Positions 9,170-20,310 of a DNA stretch of 64,000 nucleotides are shown piece by piece. The DNA comes from Sinomonas sp. ASV486 (lineage in GTDB: Bacteria > Actinomycetota > Actinomycetes > Actinomycetales > Micrococcaceae). The stretch covers positions 247,883 through 311,882 of the forward strand of contig NZ_JAVFJK010000003.1 of assembly GCF_030908215.1 (NCBI RefSeq). The letters are read 5' to 3'. The first letter of the stretch is position 1. Each line of letters begins with the position of its first letter. Position numbers and translations under genes: made by a program. The notes below the pieces were generated by a model. The model was not told where the DNA came from, searched no databases, and saw only the letters and a list, made by a program, of their open reading frames with translations.

Positions 9170-10320
9170 GCGCGTGTTCCTTCCTGAATCCTGCCCTCGG
9201 CTGCGGCAAGGGCCATCGCCGCCATCTGCGTGTCCGCGTCCCGGATCCCCTGTTCGGAGGCCCTGCGGGACATCTCGGCGAGCCTCTCCGGGCTGCCGAG
9301 CAGCGGCAGGACGGTGGCCTCGAGCCATTCCGGAGTGAAGTCCGCGTCGCGGACCATGACCGCGGCACCGGAGTCGACCAGCCCGCGGGCGTTGAGGGCC
9401 TGCTCGCCGTTGCCGATGGGCAGGGGGACGAAGACCGCGGGGAGTCCCACCGCTGCGACCTCGCACACGGTGCCCGCGCCCGAACGGCAGAGGATGAGGT
9501 CTGCGGCGGCGTAGGCCTCCTCCATGCCGTCGATGTACTCGACCTGACGGTATCCGGGGGCGCGCAACTGCAGGCCGTCCGGCCCGTTGACCGTCTTGCC
9601 CCGCCCAGTGATGTGGAGCGTCTGGATGCCGGCGTGGGCCATCGCGTCGAGCGAGGAGGCGATCGTCCGGTTGAGGCTTGCCGCGCCCAGCGAGCCGCCG
9701 GTGACTACGAGCGTCGTCGCGTCCGGATCGAGCCCGAGGCGCACACGGGCATCGTGCCGCGCCGCGGCGCGGTCCAGTCCCGAGATCTCGCGGCGCATGG
9801 GCATGCCGACCACACGGGAGTGCCGCAGTCTGGTCGCGGGGAACGCCTTGCCGACCCGTTGGGTGAAGGCGGCACCGACACGATTGGCGATGCCTGCACG
9901 CGTGTTCGCCTCGTGGATCACGATCGGCACGCCGCGCCTGCGTGCCGCGAGGTACATCGGGGTACACACGTAGCCGCCGACTCCCACAAGGACATCGGCC
10001 TGTGCCGAATCGAGGATGGCCTCAGACTGCCGGACCGCCTTCACGAAGCGCCCTGGAAGGCGCAGCAGGTCCATGGTGGGCCTGCGCGGGAGAGGCACAC
10101 GGTCGATCACGGCGAGCTCGAATCCGGCCTCGGGAACGATCCGGGTCTCCATTCCGCTGGCCGTGCCGACGGCGAGGATGCGCGCGTCAGGTGATGCGTC
10201 GACGACCGCACGGGCAATAGCGAGCAGCGGGCTGATATGCCCGGCCGTACCGCCGCCCGCGAGCACGACGGAGGGTCCGGAGGACTCGGCCGGGGTCCCT
10301 GCGGGATCCTCGAGGGTCAT
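9166..10320 (-). CDS. murG: UDP-GlcNAc:lipid I N-acetylglucosaminyltransferase MurG
   Basis: GT28 enzyme at the inner face of the membrane that converts lipid I to lipid II. The 384-residue protein carries the glycine-rich loop [11 protein letters not shown] (near residue 21), [18 protein letters not shown], the GGSLGA loop of the second domain and [15 protein letters not shown] for UDP-GlcNAc binding. The ATG at 10320 overlaps the ftsW stop (ATGA), and its own stop overlaps the murC start, so ftsW-murG-murC are translationally chained. Confidence 0.97.
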   Translation of the reverse strand: MTLEDPAGTPAESSGPSVVLAGGGTAGHISPLLAIARAVVDASPDARILAVGTASGMETRIVPEAGFELAVIDRVPLPRRPTMDLLRLPGRFVKAVRQSEAILDSAQADVLVGVGGYVCTPMYLAARRRGVPIVIHEANTRAGIANRVGAAFTQRVGKAFPATRLRHSRVVGMPMRREISGLDRAAARHDARVRLGLDPDATTLVVTGGSLGAASLNRTIASSLDAMAHAGIQTLHITGRGKTVNGPDGLQLRAPGYRQVEYIDGMEEAYAAADLILCRSGAGTVCEVAAVGLPAVFVPLPIGNGEQALNARGLVDSGAAVMVRDADFTPEWLEATVLPLLGSPERLAEMSRRASEQGIRDADTQMAAMALAAAEGRIQEGTRA

Positions 10321-11777
10321 GGGTTGGTCGTGGCCTTCCGTTGTGCGTGGTTGGTGCCTCTGCTCTGGGCTGTGCTGCTCCGACCCGCAGCATTGCGCGA
10401 GCTGGAAGCACTGCTGGGGCTGGAGGCACTGCTGGGGGTGGCGGCCCGGCTCGTACTGCCAGCCTTGCTCGGGCGCGCGGCCCGGCCGGCGACCGGCGCG
10501 GCCGCACTCGCTTTGGGTCTGCGGTCCGGGGCTACGGCACCCTTCCGGGGCGCCCTCGCCTTGCGGACTTTCTCCCGCATGCGCCGTGTAGGACGCATGT
10601 CCTCGCGGGCCAAGGACAAGACTACGCCGATGGCGCACAGGCAGCTCACGAGGGCCGAGCCACCCGAGGAAATGAACGGCAGCGGAACCCCGATGACCGG
10701 GGCGATGCCCGTGACCATGGCCATGTTGAGCGCTGCCTGGCCGAGGATCCAGGCCATGATGGTGCCGCCGAGGATTCGGGGGAAGAGCTCTCCCTGCCTG
10801 GACACGACGCGGAACACGGCGACCGCCAGCACCGCGAAGAGCCCGAGCACCAGCAGGGTCCCGATGAGCCCGAGCTCCTCGCCGAGCACAGCGAAGATGA
10901 AGTCGTTCTGGGCTTCCGGGAGCCAACTGTACTTCTGGCGGCTCTGGCCGAGGCCCACCCCGAACCAGCCGCCGGAGGCGAGTCCGAACAGGCCGTTCTG
11001 CACCTGGTAGGTGAAGTCACCGCCATCGGCGGTGCAGATGTCGGGGGTCTGCCCGACCCACGCGTAGAGGCGGCACATGCGGTTGGGACTCGTGATCGCG
11101 AAGCCGATCGCGCCGAGGGCGAGGAGCAGGCCGGACGTCACGAACAGCCTGGTCGGCACTCCGGCGTAGAAGAGGGCACCGACCACGATGAGCAGGATGA
11201 TGAGGGTCGTCCCCAGGTCGTGCCCCAGGATGACGAGGCCAGCCACGCCGAGCCCCACGGGGACAACGGGGATGAGCGCATGGACCCAGTTGTCCATGAG
11301 CTTGGCCTTCTTGTTCAGGATCGTGGCCATCCACAGGGCCAGCAGGAGCTTGGCGAACTCGGACGGCTGGAGGCTGAAGCCGCCGATGTCGATCCAGTTG
11401 CGGTTGCCGAGCACGCGGCGCCCCACGAGTTGGACGAGGGCGAGGAGAACCATCGTGACGCCGATCCCGGGCCACGCGAGGCGCTTGAGCCAGCGCACGT
11501 TGATCCGGGAGAGGACGAGCATGCCCACGAGGCCAAGGGCTCCGAAGAGCCCCTGCTTGAGTGCTGCGGTGTACGGGCTGTCCCCGGCGGCGATGCTCTC
11601 GACGCTTGAGGCCGAGAGCACCATCATGATGCCGATGGCCGTGAGCGCCAGAGTGGCACCGAGGATGAGGTAGTAGCTCGTGCCGCTGCTCGCTGAATCG
11701 ATGCGCACGATCCGCCGCCAGAGGCCAGCTGCCGCTCGCAGGGGCGCTGGGGGGGTCCGCTGCGCCGTGCTGGCCAT
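10317..11777 (-). CDS. ftsW: SEDS peptidoglycan glycosyltransferase FtsW
   Basis: Polytopic SEDS-family polymerase that works with FtsI at the septum. The 486-residue protein starts with a short basic cytoplasmic tail, has about ten membrane segments (about 35-405), and shows [23 protein letters not shown] and [16 protein letters not shown]. After the last helix comes a basic, Ser/Ala-rich C-terminal tail of about 75 residues (from about 410 to the end) that is much longer than usual. The ATG at 11777 is 3 bp from the murD stop. The stop overlaps murG. Confidence 0.95.
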   Translation of the reverse strand: MASTAQRTPPAPLRAAAGLWRRIVRIDSASSGTSYYLILGATLALTAIGIMMVLSASSVESIAAGDSPYTAALKQGLFGALGLVGMLVLSRINVRWLKRLAWPGIGVTMVLLALVQLVGRRVLGNRNWIDIGGFSLQPSEFAKLLLALWMATILNKKAKLMDNWVHALIPVVPVGLGVAGLVILGHDLGTTLIILLIVVGALFYAGVPTRLFVTSGLLLALGAIGFAITSPNRMCRLYAWVGQTPDICTADGGDFTYQVQNGLFGLASGGWFGVGLGQSRQKYSWLPEAQNDFIFAVLGEELGLIGTLLVLGLFAVLAVAVFRVVSRQGELFPRILGGTIMAWILGQAALNMAMVTGIAPVIGVPLPFISSGGSALVSCLCAIGVVLSLAREDMRPTRRMREKVRKARAPRKGAVAPDRRPKASAAAPVAGRAARPSKAGSTSRAATPSSASSPSSASSSRNAAGRSSTAQSRGTNHAQRKATTNP

Positions 11778-11780
11778 GTC

Positions 11781-13340
11781 CTACTCCTCGGTCGTCTCCC
11801 GGGCTGCCGCAGCCCGCGCAGCCTCGGTGAAGGCCGCCCCACGCTCGGCGTACGAGACGAACTGGTCCATCGAGGCCGCTGCGGGCGCCATGAGCACCGT
11901 GTCGCCCGGCTCCGCGTGGGCGGCGGCGAGTTCCACGGCCCGCGCCATGATCTCGCGTCCAGTCAGGGATCCGCCTGCGGGCTGGTCGTCACCAGTCTGA
12001 CCCGCATCCACGGGGAAGACCGGGACATTCGGCGCGTGTCGCGCGAGCGCTCCGGCGAGCTCTGAGCTGTCCAGACCGATCAGGACGACGGCGCGCAGCC
12101 TTCCCGCGTGCCGGGAGACGAGCTCGTCGTACGCGACGCCCTTGGAGAGGCCACCGGCGATCCATACGACATGACCGAAGGCGGAGAGCGAGGCCGATGC
12201 GGCATGCGGATTGGTCGCCTTGGAGTCGTTGACCCAGACCACTCCCCCTGCCGCGGCGACCGGCTGGATGCGGTGGTCGCCCGGGTGGTAGGCCTGCAGT
12301 CCCGCCTTGACTGCGGCGGGCTCCACTCCGTAGGCACGGACAAGCGCAGCCGCGGCAAGCGCGTTGGCCACCATATGCCGCGGCGCAGAGGGACCAAGGT
12401 CCGTCAGCGCGCCGAGTTCGGCAGCGTGCTCGCGGCGTTCCTCGATGAAGGCACGATCGATGAGCAGCCCGTCCACGACCCCGAGCATGCTCACGGCGGG
12501 GGTTCCGGTGGTGAACGCGACGGCGCGGCAGCCCTCGATGACGTCTGCGTCCTCGACCATCCGCTCGGTCTCGATCTGCTCGGCGTTGTAGATGCACGCC
12601 TTCTGGGTGTTCGCGTAGACCTTGGCCTTGTCCGCGAGGTAGCCCTCATAGGAGCCGTGCCAGTCGACGTGGTCCTCGGCCACGTTCAGGACGACGGACG
12701 CAACCGGCGAGAGGGAGTTCGCCCAGTGGAGCTGGAAGCTCGAGAGCTCGACGGCGAACACGTCGTACTCGACGGGTTCGCGGAGCGCGTCGAGGATGGG
12801 CTTGCCCACGTTGCCTACTGCGACGGCCGTGAGGCCGGCTGCCCGCAGCATCGACTCTGCCATGCCGACCGTCGTCGTCTTGCCGTTCGTCCCGGTGATC
12901 GTGAGCCAGTCCGCGGCCTTCTTCCCTCGGCGGCTCCGCAGGCGCCACGCGAGTTCGACGTCGCCCCACACCGGGATGGCCCGGCGCGTCGCCTCCGCGA
13001 GCATGGCCTGGTCAGGCCTCCACCCGGGAGAGGTCACGACGAGGTCCGGCTGGGCGCCGTCGACCGCAGGAACATGCTCGACGGCGTCCGGGCCGAGCAG
13101 GACGTCCTGGGCACCGACAATCCGGAGGGTTTCCGCCTGCGCTTGGGTCCGCTCAGTCACCGACGCGTCGACGACCACGACGCTGGCACCGAGTTCGATG
13201 AGCGTGTCCGCCGCCGCGAAGCCAGAGACGCCGATGCCCGCGACGACGACCCGCAGGCCAGACCAGTCGGCGTCCCACGATGTGAGCGACGCCAGCCGGG
13301 CTGCGGTCTCCGCCGATGCTGAGGAAGATTTCCCGATCAC
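11781..13340 (-). CDS. murD: UDP-N-acetylmuramoyl-L-alanine--D-glutamate ligase MurD
   Basis: Adds D-glutamate to UDP-MurNAc-L-Ala. The 519-residue protein has the N-terminal Rossmann motif [11 protein letters not shown], the ATP loop [13 protein letters not shown], the ELSSFQL motif, the [15 protein letters not shown] motifs of the C-terminal region and PAAASMDQF near the end. It is longer than the usual 450 residues, mainly through an N-terminal extension and an insert near [11 protein letters not shown]. The GTG at 13340 overlaps the mraY stop (GTGA); an in-frame GTG at 13355 inside mraY is the alternative. Confidence 0.95.
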   Translation of the reverse strand: MIGKSSSASAETAARLASLTSWDADWSGLRVVVAGIGVSGFAAADTLIELGASVVVVDASVTERTQAQAETLRIVGAQDVLLGPDAVEHVPAVDGAQPDLVVTSPGWRPDQAMLAEATRRAIPVWGDVELAWRLRSRRGKKAADWLTITGTNGKTTTVGMAESMLRAAGLTAVAVGNVGKPILDALREPVEYDVFAVELSSFQLHWANSLSPVASVVLNVAEDHVDWHGSYEGYLADKAKVYANTQKACIYNAEQIETERMVEDADVIEGCRAVAFTTGTPAVSMLGVVDGLLIDRAFIEERREHAAELGALTDLGPSAPRHMVANALAAAALVRAYGVEPAAVKAGLQAYHPGDHRIQPVAAAGGVVWVNDSKATNPHAASASLSAFGHVVWIAGGLSKGVAYDELVSRHAGRLRAVVLIGLDSSELAGALARHAPNVPVFPVDAGQTGDDQPAGGSLTGREIMARAVELAAAHAEPGDTVLMAPAAASMDQFVSYAERGAAFTEAARAAAARETTEE

Positions 13341-14446
13341 AGCCCTGCCACCCACTCTGCATAGAAGACGGCGAGCCCGCCTGCGACGCAGAGGCCGGAG
13401 ACGATCCAGAAGCGGACCACCACGGTCACCTCTGCCCAGCCCTTGAGCTCGAAGTGGTGCTGGAGCGGCGCCATCTTGAACAGCCGCTTGCCCCTGGTTG
13501 CCTTGAAGTACCCGACCTGCAGGATCACCGACAGCGTGATGACCATGAACAGCCCGCCGATGATGACCAGCAGCAGCTCCGTGCGGGACAGGATCGCGAA
13601 GCCCGCGATCGCCGCGCCGATCGCGAGGGAGCCCGTGTCACCCATGAAGATCTTGGCCGGCGAGGTGTTCCACCACAGGAACCCGACGAGGGCCGAGCTC
13701 ATGATGGCTGCCAGAAGGGCCAGATCCAGCGGGTCACGCGAGCCGTAGCAGACGGATCCGATGACTCTGGCGGACCCGCAGGCCTGATTGCTCTGCCAGA
13801 TCCCCATGAGCGTGTAGGCGCCGAAGACCATGATCGACGCACCGGCAGCAAGTCCGTCGAGCCCGTCGGTGAGGTTCACTCCGTTGCTCGCGGCCGTGAC
13901 GATCAGGTTGGACCAGATCACGAACAGGATCGCTCCCAGGACGGTGCCGCCGAAAGCGAGGTTCAGCCACGGGATGTCCCTCAGGAACGAGATGTGGGTC
14001 GAGGCAGGGGTCAGACCGCGGCCATCGGGGAACTGGAGCGCGAGCACCGCGAACACGACGCCCACGAGACCCTGCCCGATGAGCTTGGCCCGGGCACTCA
14101 GGCCGAGGCTGCGCTGCTTCGAGATCTTGATGAAGTCGTCGAGGAAGCCCACGATTCCCATGCCGACCATCAGGAACAGCAGGAGGGCTGCGGTGATCGT
14201 GGGTCCAGTCGATGCCGGGTTCAGGAGCCACAGGACGAGGTGCGTGAGGTAGTACGCAACCACCGAGGCGAGCACGAACACTGCACCGCCCATGGTGGGG
14301 GTTCCACGCTTGGTGTGGTGGCTCGTGGGGCCGTCGTCGCGGATGAACTGCCCGTAGCCTCTGCGGACCAGCAGACGGATAAAGAGCGGGGTCCCGACCA
14401 GCCCGAAGACAAGCGCCAGACCACCGCCGATCAGCAGTGCGATCAC
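13337..14446 (-). CDS. mraY: Phospho-MurNAc-pentapeptide translocase MraY
   Basis: Ten-helix membrane enzyme that transfers phospho-MurNAc-pentapeptide to undecaprenyl phosphate, making lipid I. The 369-residue protein contains GTPTMGG, the catalytic-region motifs [23 protein letters not shown] and [11 protein letters not shown], and the [10 protein letters not shown] motif near the C-terminus. The GTG at 14446 overlaps the murF stop (GTGA), and its stop overlaps the murD start in the same way. Confidence 0.97.
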   Translation of the reverse strand: MIALLIGGGLALVFGLVGTPLFIRLLVRRGYGQFIRDDGPTSHHTKRGTPTMGGAVFVLASVVAYYLTHLVLWLLNPASTGPTITAALLLFLMVGMGIVGFLDDFIKISKQRSLGLSARAKLIGQGLVGVVFAVLALQFPDGRGLTPASTHISFLRDIPWLNLAFGGTVLGAILFVIWSNLIVTAASNGVNLTDGLDGLAAGASIMVFGAYTLMGIWQSNQACGSARVIGSVCYGSRDPLDLALLAAIMSSALVGFLWWNTSPAKIFMGDTGSLAIGAAIAGFAILSRTELLLVIIGGLFMVITLSVILQVGYFKATRGKRLFKMAPLQHHFELKGWAEVTVVVRFWIVSGLCVAGGLAVFYAEWVAGL

Positions 14447-15948
14447 GTCAGCTCCGTTCCTGAGTGTGGCGTTGACCCGTCAGCTGCCGCCAATGCTATC
14501 CGATCGCCGAGGAGTCCCAGCCCGACGCCATTCGAGGATTTGACGAGGACCAGGTCCCCTGGGAGGAGCTCCGACTCGAGCAGTGCGTATGCAGCGTCTG
14601 CGTCCTCGACGAAGGTGGTCTCGTTGCCCCAGGAGCCTTCGTTGACCGCAGAGACGTACAGCGCGCGCGCCTCCCGCCCGACCACGACGAGGCGGTCGAT
14701 GTTCAGGCGCACCACGAGGGTTCCGACCGCGGTGTGGGCCGGGATCGACTCGCTGCCGAGCTCGAGCATCGCGCCCAGGACAGCCCACGTGCGCCGGCCG
14801 CGGCCGAGGTCGGCGAGGGCCTGGAGGGCGGCGCGCATCGACTCGGGGTTGGCGTTGTAGGCATCGTTGATGACCGTGACGCCGTCCGGGCGTTCCGTGC
14901 GCTGCATGCGCCAGCGGCTGCCGGGGCCCTGCGCCGAGAGGGACTCGGCGATCTGCGGCACCGGGATCCCGGCGGCGTGCGCGGCGGCGGCGGCGGCGAG
15001 GAGGTTGGCGGTGTGGTGGGCGCCGATGAGGCGGCTCGCCACGTGGACGGGCGGCTCCGAGCCGATGGCGAGGTCGAACACCGGTGACCCACCGGCGTCG
15101 ACCGTCGCGCCGTGCGCAGCCACCACTGTGCCGCGCTGGCTGGCCTCCCCCGCCGCCTCTGGGTGTGACGTGAAGAAGACGAGCTTCGCGCGCGTGCGGG
15201 GCTCCATGGCTCTGACGCGGGGATCGTCCAAATTGATGACGGCGGTCCCCGCGGGCGAGAGGGCCTCGACGAGTTCGCCCTTGGCCGTGGCGATGTTCTC
15301 GACGCCGCCGAACTCGCCGGCATGGGCCGTTCCGACGAACAGCACGACGCCGATGTCCGGCTTCACCATCTCCGCAAGGTAGGTGATGTGGCCGATCCCT
15401 GTGGCGCCCATCTCGATGACGAGGTATCGCGTGGACGCATCCGCGCGGAAGACCGTGAGCGGGACACCGACCTCGCCGTTGTACGAGCCCTGGGGGGCCA
15501 CGGTCGATGTCGCCGAGGCCGATCCGGCTGAGCTCGAGCGGAAGATGCCAGCGAGGAGGTCTTTCGTGGTGGTCTTCCCCGCGGAGCCGGTGATGCCCAC
15601 GACCGTGAACTCCTCGCCGCGTTCCGCACGCGCCGAGCGGATCCGGTCCACGGCCGCCTTCGCGAGCGCGCCCATAGCGAGAACGGCGTCCGGTACGACG
15701 ACGCACGGGTAGGCCGCGCCGTCGTCATCCGTCACCTCCCGCTCGCAGAGCGTCAGGACGGCCCCGCCGGCGAACGCTGCGCCGATGAAGGCGTGGCCAT
15801 CGGCGTGCTCGCCCGGCTTGGCAACGTACAGCGAGCCGGGCCCGACCTCGCGGGAGTCGGTCACGACGTTCTGGGGGACGATGGCGGGGTCCGCGACCAG
15901 CCGCCCGCCCGTGATCTCGGCGATCTGCGCCGCTGTGAAGTCAATCAT
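14443..15948 (-). CDS. murF: UDP-MurNAc-tripeptide--D-Ala-D-Ala ligase MurF
   Basis: Adds D-Ala-D-Ala to the UDP-MurNAc-tripeptide. The 501-residue protein shows [16 protein letters not shown] in the N-terminal substrate domain, the ATP loop [15 protein letters not shown], the motif [12 protein letters not shown], and [15 protein letters not shown] in the C-terminal domain. The ATG overlaps the murE stop (ATGA) and the stop overlaps the mraY start. The reading continues to HSGTELT at the C-terminus. Confidence 0.96.
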   Translation of the reverse strand: MIDFTAAQIAEITGGRLVADPAIVPQNVVTDSREVGPGSLYVAKPGEHADGHAFIGAAFAGGAVLTLCEREVTDDDGAAYPCVVVPDAVLAMGALAKAAVDRIRSARAERGEEFTVVGITGSAGKTTTKDLLAGIFRSSSAGSASATSTVAPQGSYNGEVGVPLTVFRADASTRYLVIEMGATGIGHITYLAEMVKPDIGVVLFVGTAHAGEFGGVENIATAKGELVEALSPAGTAVINLDDPRVRAMEPRTRAKLVFFTSHPEAAGEASQRGTVVAAHGATVDAGGSPVFDLAIGSEPPVHVASRLIGAHHTANLLAAAAAAHAAGIPVPQIAESLSAQGPGSRWRMQRTERPDGVTVINDAYNANPESMRAALQALADLGRGRRTWAVLGAMLELGSESIPAHTAVGTLVVRLNIDRLVVVGREARALYVSAVNEGSWGNETTFVEDADAAYALLESELLPGDLVLVKSSNGVGLGLLGDRIALAAADGSTPHSGTELT

Positions 15949-17648
15949 TGCGCTTCGGACTCTAGTGCGCCCGGGCCCTCAGACGGGAATCCCGGCGCGG
16001 CGGGAACCACGGGATAGCCGTGGTCCACGAGGGCCTGACGCAGTTCGGTCCGGTCGTCGAGGGCGATGTTGACGCCCTTGACCTCTTGGAAGACCTCGTG
16101 CCCACGGCCCGCGACAAGGATCACATCTGAGGGCTCGGCGAGGGCCACTGCGTGGCGGATGGCCTCCGCGCGCGGGTGGACCTCATCGATCCGCCGGCCC
16201 AAGCCGTGCTCGGCGTCCTCAGCACGGGCCCCGGCAGTGACCTCGGCCCGGATGGCGGCGGCGTCCTCGTCGTGCGGATCGTCATCGGTCACGACGATGA
16301 CGTCCGCGCCGCGCACGGCCACCGCTCCCATGACTGGCCGCTTCCCCTGGTCGCGCTGGCCGGTCGCCCCGAAGACGACGACGACGCGCCCCGCCTTGTC
16401 CGCGGGTCGCACCGCAGCGAGGGCGCGCTCGAGCGCATCCGGGTTGTGGGCGAAGTCGACGATTGCGGTCGGCGCGGTCCCGACGAGCTGCATGCGCCCC
16501 GGAACCTCGAGCGTGAACGGGTCGGCCGCGTCGAGTGCCCCTTGGACCTCCGCCGGGGACACTCCCGCGGCGATCACGAGGAGCGCTGCGAGGGCAGCGT
16601 TCGCCACATTGAACGCTCCAGGCAGGCCCGTGCGCATCCGGAGCACGTCACCCCCGCGGTGGTGGAGCTCGAAGGCGGTGCCCACTCCGGAAGGCGTCAT
16701 CGCGGCGACCGTCCAGTCCGCGTCCTCGACCGCGCCGGTGCTGAGAGTGGTGGCCGGAATCGGCGCCTCGGCCGCGAGGCGGCGGCCCCACTCGTCGTCG
16801 ACCGTCACGACGGCGCGCCCTGCCCGCCCGGGCGTGAACAGCTCGGCCTTCGCCGCGTAGTACTCGTCCATCGTCCCGTGGAGGTCGAGGTGGTCCTGGG
16901 TGAGGTTGGTGAAGCCCACCGCGTCATAGCGGACCCCGTCGATGCGGCCGAACTCGATCGCGTGCGAGGAAACCTCCATCGAGGCCGCCGTGACGCTCCG
17001 CTCGCGCATGAGGGCAAGCAGGGCGTGGAGGTCGGTGGACTCAGGCGTGGTGAGCCGGCTCGGGATCGCCTCGCCGCCCGCGGAGATCTCGATGGTTCCG
17101 ATGAGGCCCGTGCGGTGCCCTAGGGCGCGCAGGAGGGAGTTCATGAAGTAGGACGTGGTGGTCTTGCCGTTCGTTCCGGTGACGCCGAGGAGCAGCATGC
17201 CGGCATCCCCTGCACCGGCGCGCGGCGTGCCGTAGATCCGCGCGGACACCGGGCCTACCGCCGAACGCGGCCTGTCGATCACGAGCACCGGCACGCCCTC
17301 GAGGGACTCGGCGAGGGCGATCTGGCGCGCGCCCTCCTCGTCAGTCAGCACGGCGACGGCGCCGGCGTCGACCGCCGGCCGCGCGAAGTCGGCGCCGTGG
17401 CGGGACGCTCCGGGAAGCGCGAAGTAGAGGTCGCCAGGCTGCACGGCACGCGAATCGAGGCTCGCACCGGTCACCTGATCCGCGCTCTCGAGTCCGGTGG
17501 TGGGCACGCCGACGAGCGTCGCGATCTGCGTGAGCGGAACAGGCTCAACGTGGGTTGGCCTGATGGCCTGTTGACTGTCATGCTGCGCGTCCCCGGGGGG
17601 CACGCTCCTGCCCGAGGGCATGGGCTGATCGCTCACGTTCACCTTCAT
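15945..17648 (-). CDS. murE: UDP-MurNAc-tripeptide synthetase MurE, probably L-lysine adding
   Basis: Adds the third stem-peptide residue. The 567-residue protein has DSRAVQPGDLYFALPG, the ATP loop [27 protein letters not shown] and MEVSSHAI. The substrate-selecting loop reads TDDDPHDEDAAAIR (about 454-467): the Arg of the DNPR motif of diaminopimelate-adding enzymes is replaced by H459, as in lysine-type enzymes, which suits the A3-alpha L-Lys wall of Micrococcaceae. Automatic annotation will often call it a diaminopimelate ligase. The start is uncertain: ATG 17648 is given, but GTG 17636 has the better ribosome-binding site (GAAGGTGA). Confidence 0.93.
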   Translation of the reverse strand: MKVNVSDQPMPSGRSVPPGDAQHDSQQAIRPTHVEPVPLTQIATLVGVPTTGLESADQVTGASLDSRAVQPGDLYFALPGASRHGADFARPAVDAGAVAVLTDEEGARQIALAESLEGVPVLVIDRPRSAVGPVSARIYGTPRAGAGDAGMLLLGVTGTNGKTTTSYFMNSLLRALGHRTGLIGTIEISAGGEAIPSRLTTPESTDLHALLALMRERSVTAASMEVSSHAIEFGRIDGVRYDAVGFTNLTQDHLDLHGTMDEYYAAKAELFTPGRAGRAVVTVDDEWGRRLAAEAPIPATTLSTGAVEDADWTVAAMTPSGVGTAFELHHRGGDVLRMRTGLPGAFNVANAALAALLVIAAGVSPAEVQGALDAADPFTLEVPGRMQLVGTAPTAIVDFAHNPDALERALAAVRPADKAGRVVVVFGATGQRDQGKRPVMGAVAVRGADVIVVTDDDPHDEDAAAIRAEVTAGARAEDAEHGLGRRIDEVHPRAEAIRHAVALAEPSDVILVAGRGHEVFQEVKGVNIALDDRTELRQALVDHGYPVVPAAPGFPSEGPGALESEAQ

Positions 17649-17744
17649 TGTTCGGGAGATTCCAACTCTATATCGGAGGCCGCTCAGACCTCTCCGGGCC
17701 TTGATGGCCCCGGGCCGGGTCACCGCCCGCGTGTCACGGCCCGG

Positions 17745-19598
17745 TCACTGGGCGTACTGCGGCAGCTTCACGGGCGTGCCCGTGGACGGCTGGACACCGT
17801 ACTTGTGGAGCGTTTGGGACATCACGGAGCGGAATACGTCGGCGTTGCCGATTCCGAAGATGTCCCCTTGGGGCCTCTGGATGACGACGGCAACTACGTA
17901 CCGCGGGTCCTCCATCGGCGCCATGCCGATGAGGGACGAGGTGACGCCGTCGAATCCGGGGACCCCATCCTCGCGCGGCGCCTCCGAGGTGCCGGTCTTG
18001 GCGCCGACTCGGTAGCCGTCGATGGCTGCGGGCTTGACCTCGCCGGCGGTGACGTTGCTCTCGAGCATGTCCCGAACCTGCTGCGCCGTGTTTTGGCTCA
18101 CGACCTGCTGGGGCGCCGCCGTCTGGAACTTCTCGGTCTGGCCGTTCGGGCCGACATAGGCGTCGATGAGCCGGGGCTGTTCCATGACGCCACCGTTGGC
18201 GATGACGCCATACGCGCGGGCCGTCTGAAGCGTGGACTGGGTCACGCCCTGGCCGAACAGGACAGTGTACTGCTGGCGTGTATCCCACTCCTGCGGCGTA
18301 TGGAGGATACCCAACGCCTCGCCAGGCAAGCCGATGTCGACAGGCTGCCCGATGCCGAACTTTGTGAACCAGTCGTAGCGCTGCTGCGGTGAGAGCTCCT
18401 TGCCAGCCATGACGGTTCCCGTGTTCATCGAGTACCCCAGGATGCCCGCGAGCGTACGGTGCTCGGTGCCGTGCGTGAACGCGTCGGCGAACGTCTGGCC
18501 ATCGATCGTATACGTCGGGGGAATGGTGTACTCGGAGAGCGGGTTGGCCTTGCCCTCCTGGATGAGCGACGCCATCGTGATCGTCTTCTCCACCGACCCG
18601 GGCTCGTAGGCCGCGGTCACAGCGCGGACGCCGCGGTCCTTCGCGGCGGACTTGCCCGGATCGTTCGGATCTACCGAATTGGAGTCGGCCATGGCCAGGA
18701 TATTCCCCGTCTTGGCGTCCATGACGATCGCGACGCCCCATTCCGCCTTGTACCTGTCGGCCTGCGTCTGGATGGCCTGCTGGGTGAAGTACTGCAGGTC
18801 CGAGTTGATGGTGAGCCGGACCGTCTTGCCGTCCTGCGCCGGGGTGAGCTTGTCCGTCGCGACAGGGATGCGGAGCCCGTCGGCGCCGATCTCGTACTCC
18901 CGTGAACCGTCCTGGCCCTTGAGGACGTCGTCCTGGGTCTGCTCGAGCCCTGAGAGGGCAGTGCCGTCCGAGCCGAGGAAGCCGACGAAGCTGCCACCCA
19001 CGGCACCGTTGGGGTAGACGCGCTGGGTCACCCCCTCGGAGAGGATGCCCGGGAAACCGATGCCCATGACGGTCGCCTCGGTGTCGGGCGTCACGTTGCG
19101 GGCCACGTAGTTGAACGGCTTGTCGCCCGTGATCGACGTGGTCACGTCGGCGACGGACTTGCCGAGGGCATTGGAGAGCTCCTGCAGCGCCTGGGTTCGG
19201 GGGATCTTGACGACCTTCTTGCTACCGTCCCCCGCGTCGACGCTCCGGTCGAGGTCGGTGAAGTCCTTGGCCGAGGCGATCCTCTGGTCGACCGTGATGT
19301 TGTACCGGACGACGCTCGAGGCGAGCACGGCGCCCTGCGAGTCGACGATCTGGCCGCGCGCGGCCGGCAGCACTGTCTTCTGCAGCCTCTTGGTCACCGC
19401 GGCCTCGGCCATGCCACCCACGTCCAGGCCCTGGACCAGAACGAGGCGGCCGCCGATGAGGATCAGGAGCGCGAGCATGGCCACGAGGCCGAGCCTGAGC
19501 CGTCGCACACCAGTGCGTGCGTGCCGGGAGGCGCGGTCGTCGGGCCGCTCTCCCCTACGCGGGCCGGTGCGCCGTGCATCCGAACTCGTTCTTGCCAC
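17745..19598 (-). CDS. ftsI: Septal transpeptidase FtsI (class B PBP3)
   Basis: D,D-transpeptidase crosslinking septal peptidoglycan. The 617-residue protein has a basic cytoplasmic tail (1-32), one membrane anchor (about 33-56), the PBP dimerisation domain and the transpeptidase domain with the three catalytic motifs: S335-V-E-K338 in YEPGSVEKTI, SMN in GYSMNTGTV, and KTGT in GAKTGTSEAP. The GTG at 19598 is preceded by AGGGAAAA. It lies between the ftsL-like gene and murE, the standard order. Confidence 0.96.
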   Translation of the reverse strand: MARTSSDARRTGPRRGERPDDRASRHARTGVRRLRLGLVAMLALLILIGGRLVLVQGLDVGGMAEAAVTKRLQKTVLPAARGQIVDSQGAVLASSVVRYNITVDQRIASAKDFTDLDRSVDAGDGSKKVVKIPRTQALQELSNALGKSVADVTTSITGDKPFNYVARNVTPDTEATVMGIGFPGILSEGVTQRVYPNGAVGGSFVGFLGSDGTALSGLEQTQDDVLKGQDGSREYEIGADGLRIPVATDKLTPAQDGKTVRLTINSDLQYFTQQAIQTQADRYKAEWGVAIVMDAKTGNILAMADSNSVDPNDPGKSAAKDRGVRAVTAAYEPGSVEKTITMASLIQEGKANPLSEYTIPPTYTIDGQTFADAFTHGTEHRTLAGILGYSMNTGTVMAGKELSPQQRYDWFTKFGIGQPVDIGLPGEALGILHTPQEWDTRQQYTVLFGQGVTQSTLQTARAYGVIANGGVMEQPRLIDAYVGPNGQTEKFQTAAPQQVVSQNTAQQVRDMLESNVTAGEVKPAAIDGYRVGAKTGTSEAPREDGVPGFDGVTSSLIGMAPMEDPRYVVAVVIQRPQGDIFGIGNADVFRSVMSQTLHKYGVQPSTGTPVKLPQYAQ

Positions 19599-19677
19599 GC
19601 TTTTCCCTGCCCTTCGGATCTCGGTGCTCTGGCCTCACACTCGGCCCGCCGCGCACGAAGACCGTGGGCCGCCGTGC

Positions 19678-20310
19678 CTACTGGCCCGGAGCCTTCTGCG
19701 CGGGTGCCGGAATGGACCCGCCATGCAGATCGACCGCTGGCTTGTCAGCCGTCTTCGCGGCAGCAGCGGAAGCCGCCGCGCTGGCCGCCTTCGCCTCGAG
19801 CGGATCCTTGGTCGTCGCTGCCGGCACGGCAGCAATCTGTCCCGGAACCGCGGGCGGCGCGATCGTGGCGCCCTGGGGGGTGCCCTTCTGCGCCGCCTTG
19901 GCCTCGCCGGTCACCGCGAGTGTCTTCAGGTCAATCTGTCCGTTGGACGTCGAAGCGACCATTCCATATTGTGCCGCGCGGGCAGCCAGATTCTGGGGAG
20001 CCTCGTAGTTCTGCACGCGCTGTGTCAGATCCTGGTTCTGCTTCTCAAGGGTGAGCTGCTCGCTGCGGAGCTGGACCAGCTGGTACTGGCCTGTGGACAC
20101 GGAGACGTTGAGCACGAGCACAGCGAGGAGTGCTGCTCCGAGCACTCCCAGGCAGAAGACCGCGAACGGCGCGCGACGGCGCAGCGGAAGCGAGCGGACC
20201 AAGGACAGAGGTGCCCGGCGCGGGGCGGGCGCCGATGACGGGCGCCCCGGGGCCGCCCTGAGGGCAGACGTGCCGGCCACGGCCGCCGTCCCCTGTGCTG
20301 CTGCGCTCAT
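19678..20310 (-). CDS. ftsL: FtsL-like bitopic cell division protein
   Basis: A 210-residue protein with a Pro/Ala/Arg-rich cytoplasmic tail (about 1-47), one membrane segment (about 48-70) and a short coiled coil (about 75-102, [20 protein letters not shown]) as in FtsL/septum-formation-initiator proteins. An extracytoplasmic tail rich in Ala, Pro and Lys follows. The position between rsmH and ftsI is the ftsL position of the dcw cluster, and FtsL sequences diverge strongly, so the name rests on place and topology. The ATG overlaps the rsmH stop (ATGA). Confidence 0.8.
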   Translation of the reverse strand: MSAAAQGTAAVAGTSALRAAPGRPSSAPAPRRAPLSLVRSLPLRRRAPFAVFCLGVLGAALLAVLVLNVSVSTGQYQLVQLRSEQLTLEKQNQDLTQRVQNYEAPQNLAARAAQYGMVASTSNGQIDLKTLAVTGEAKAAQKGTPQGATIAPPAVPGQIAAVPAATTKDPLEAKAASAAASAAAAKTADKPAVDLHGGSIPAPAQKAPGQ

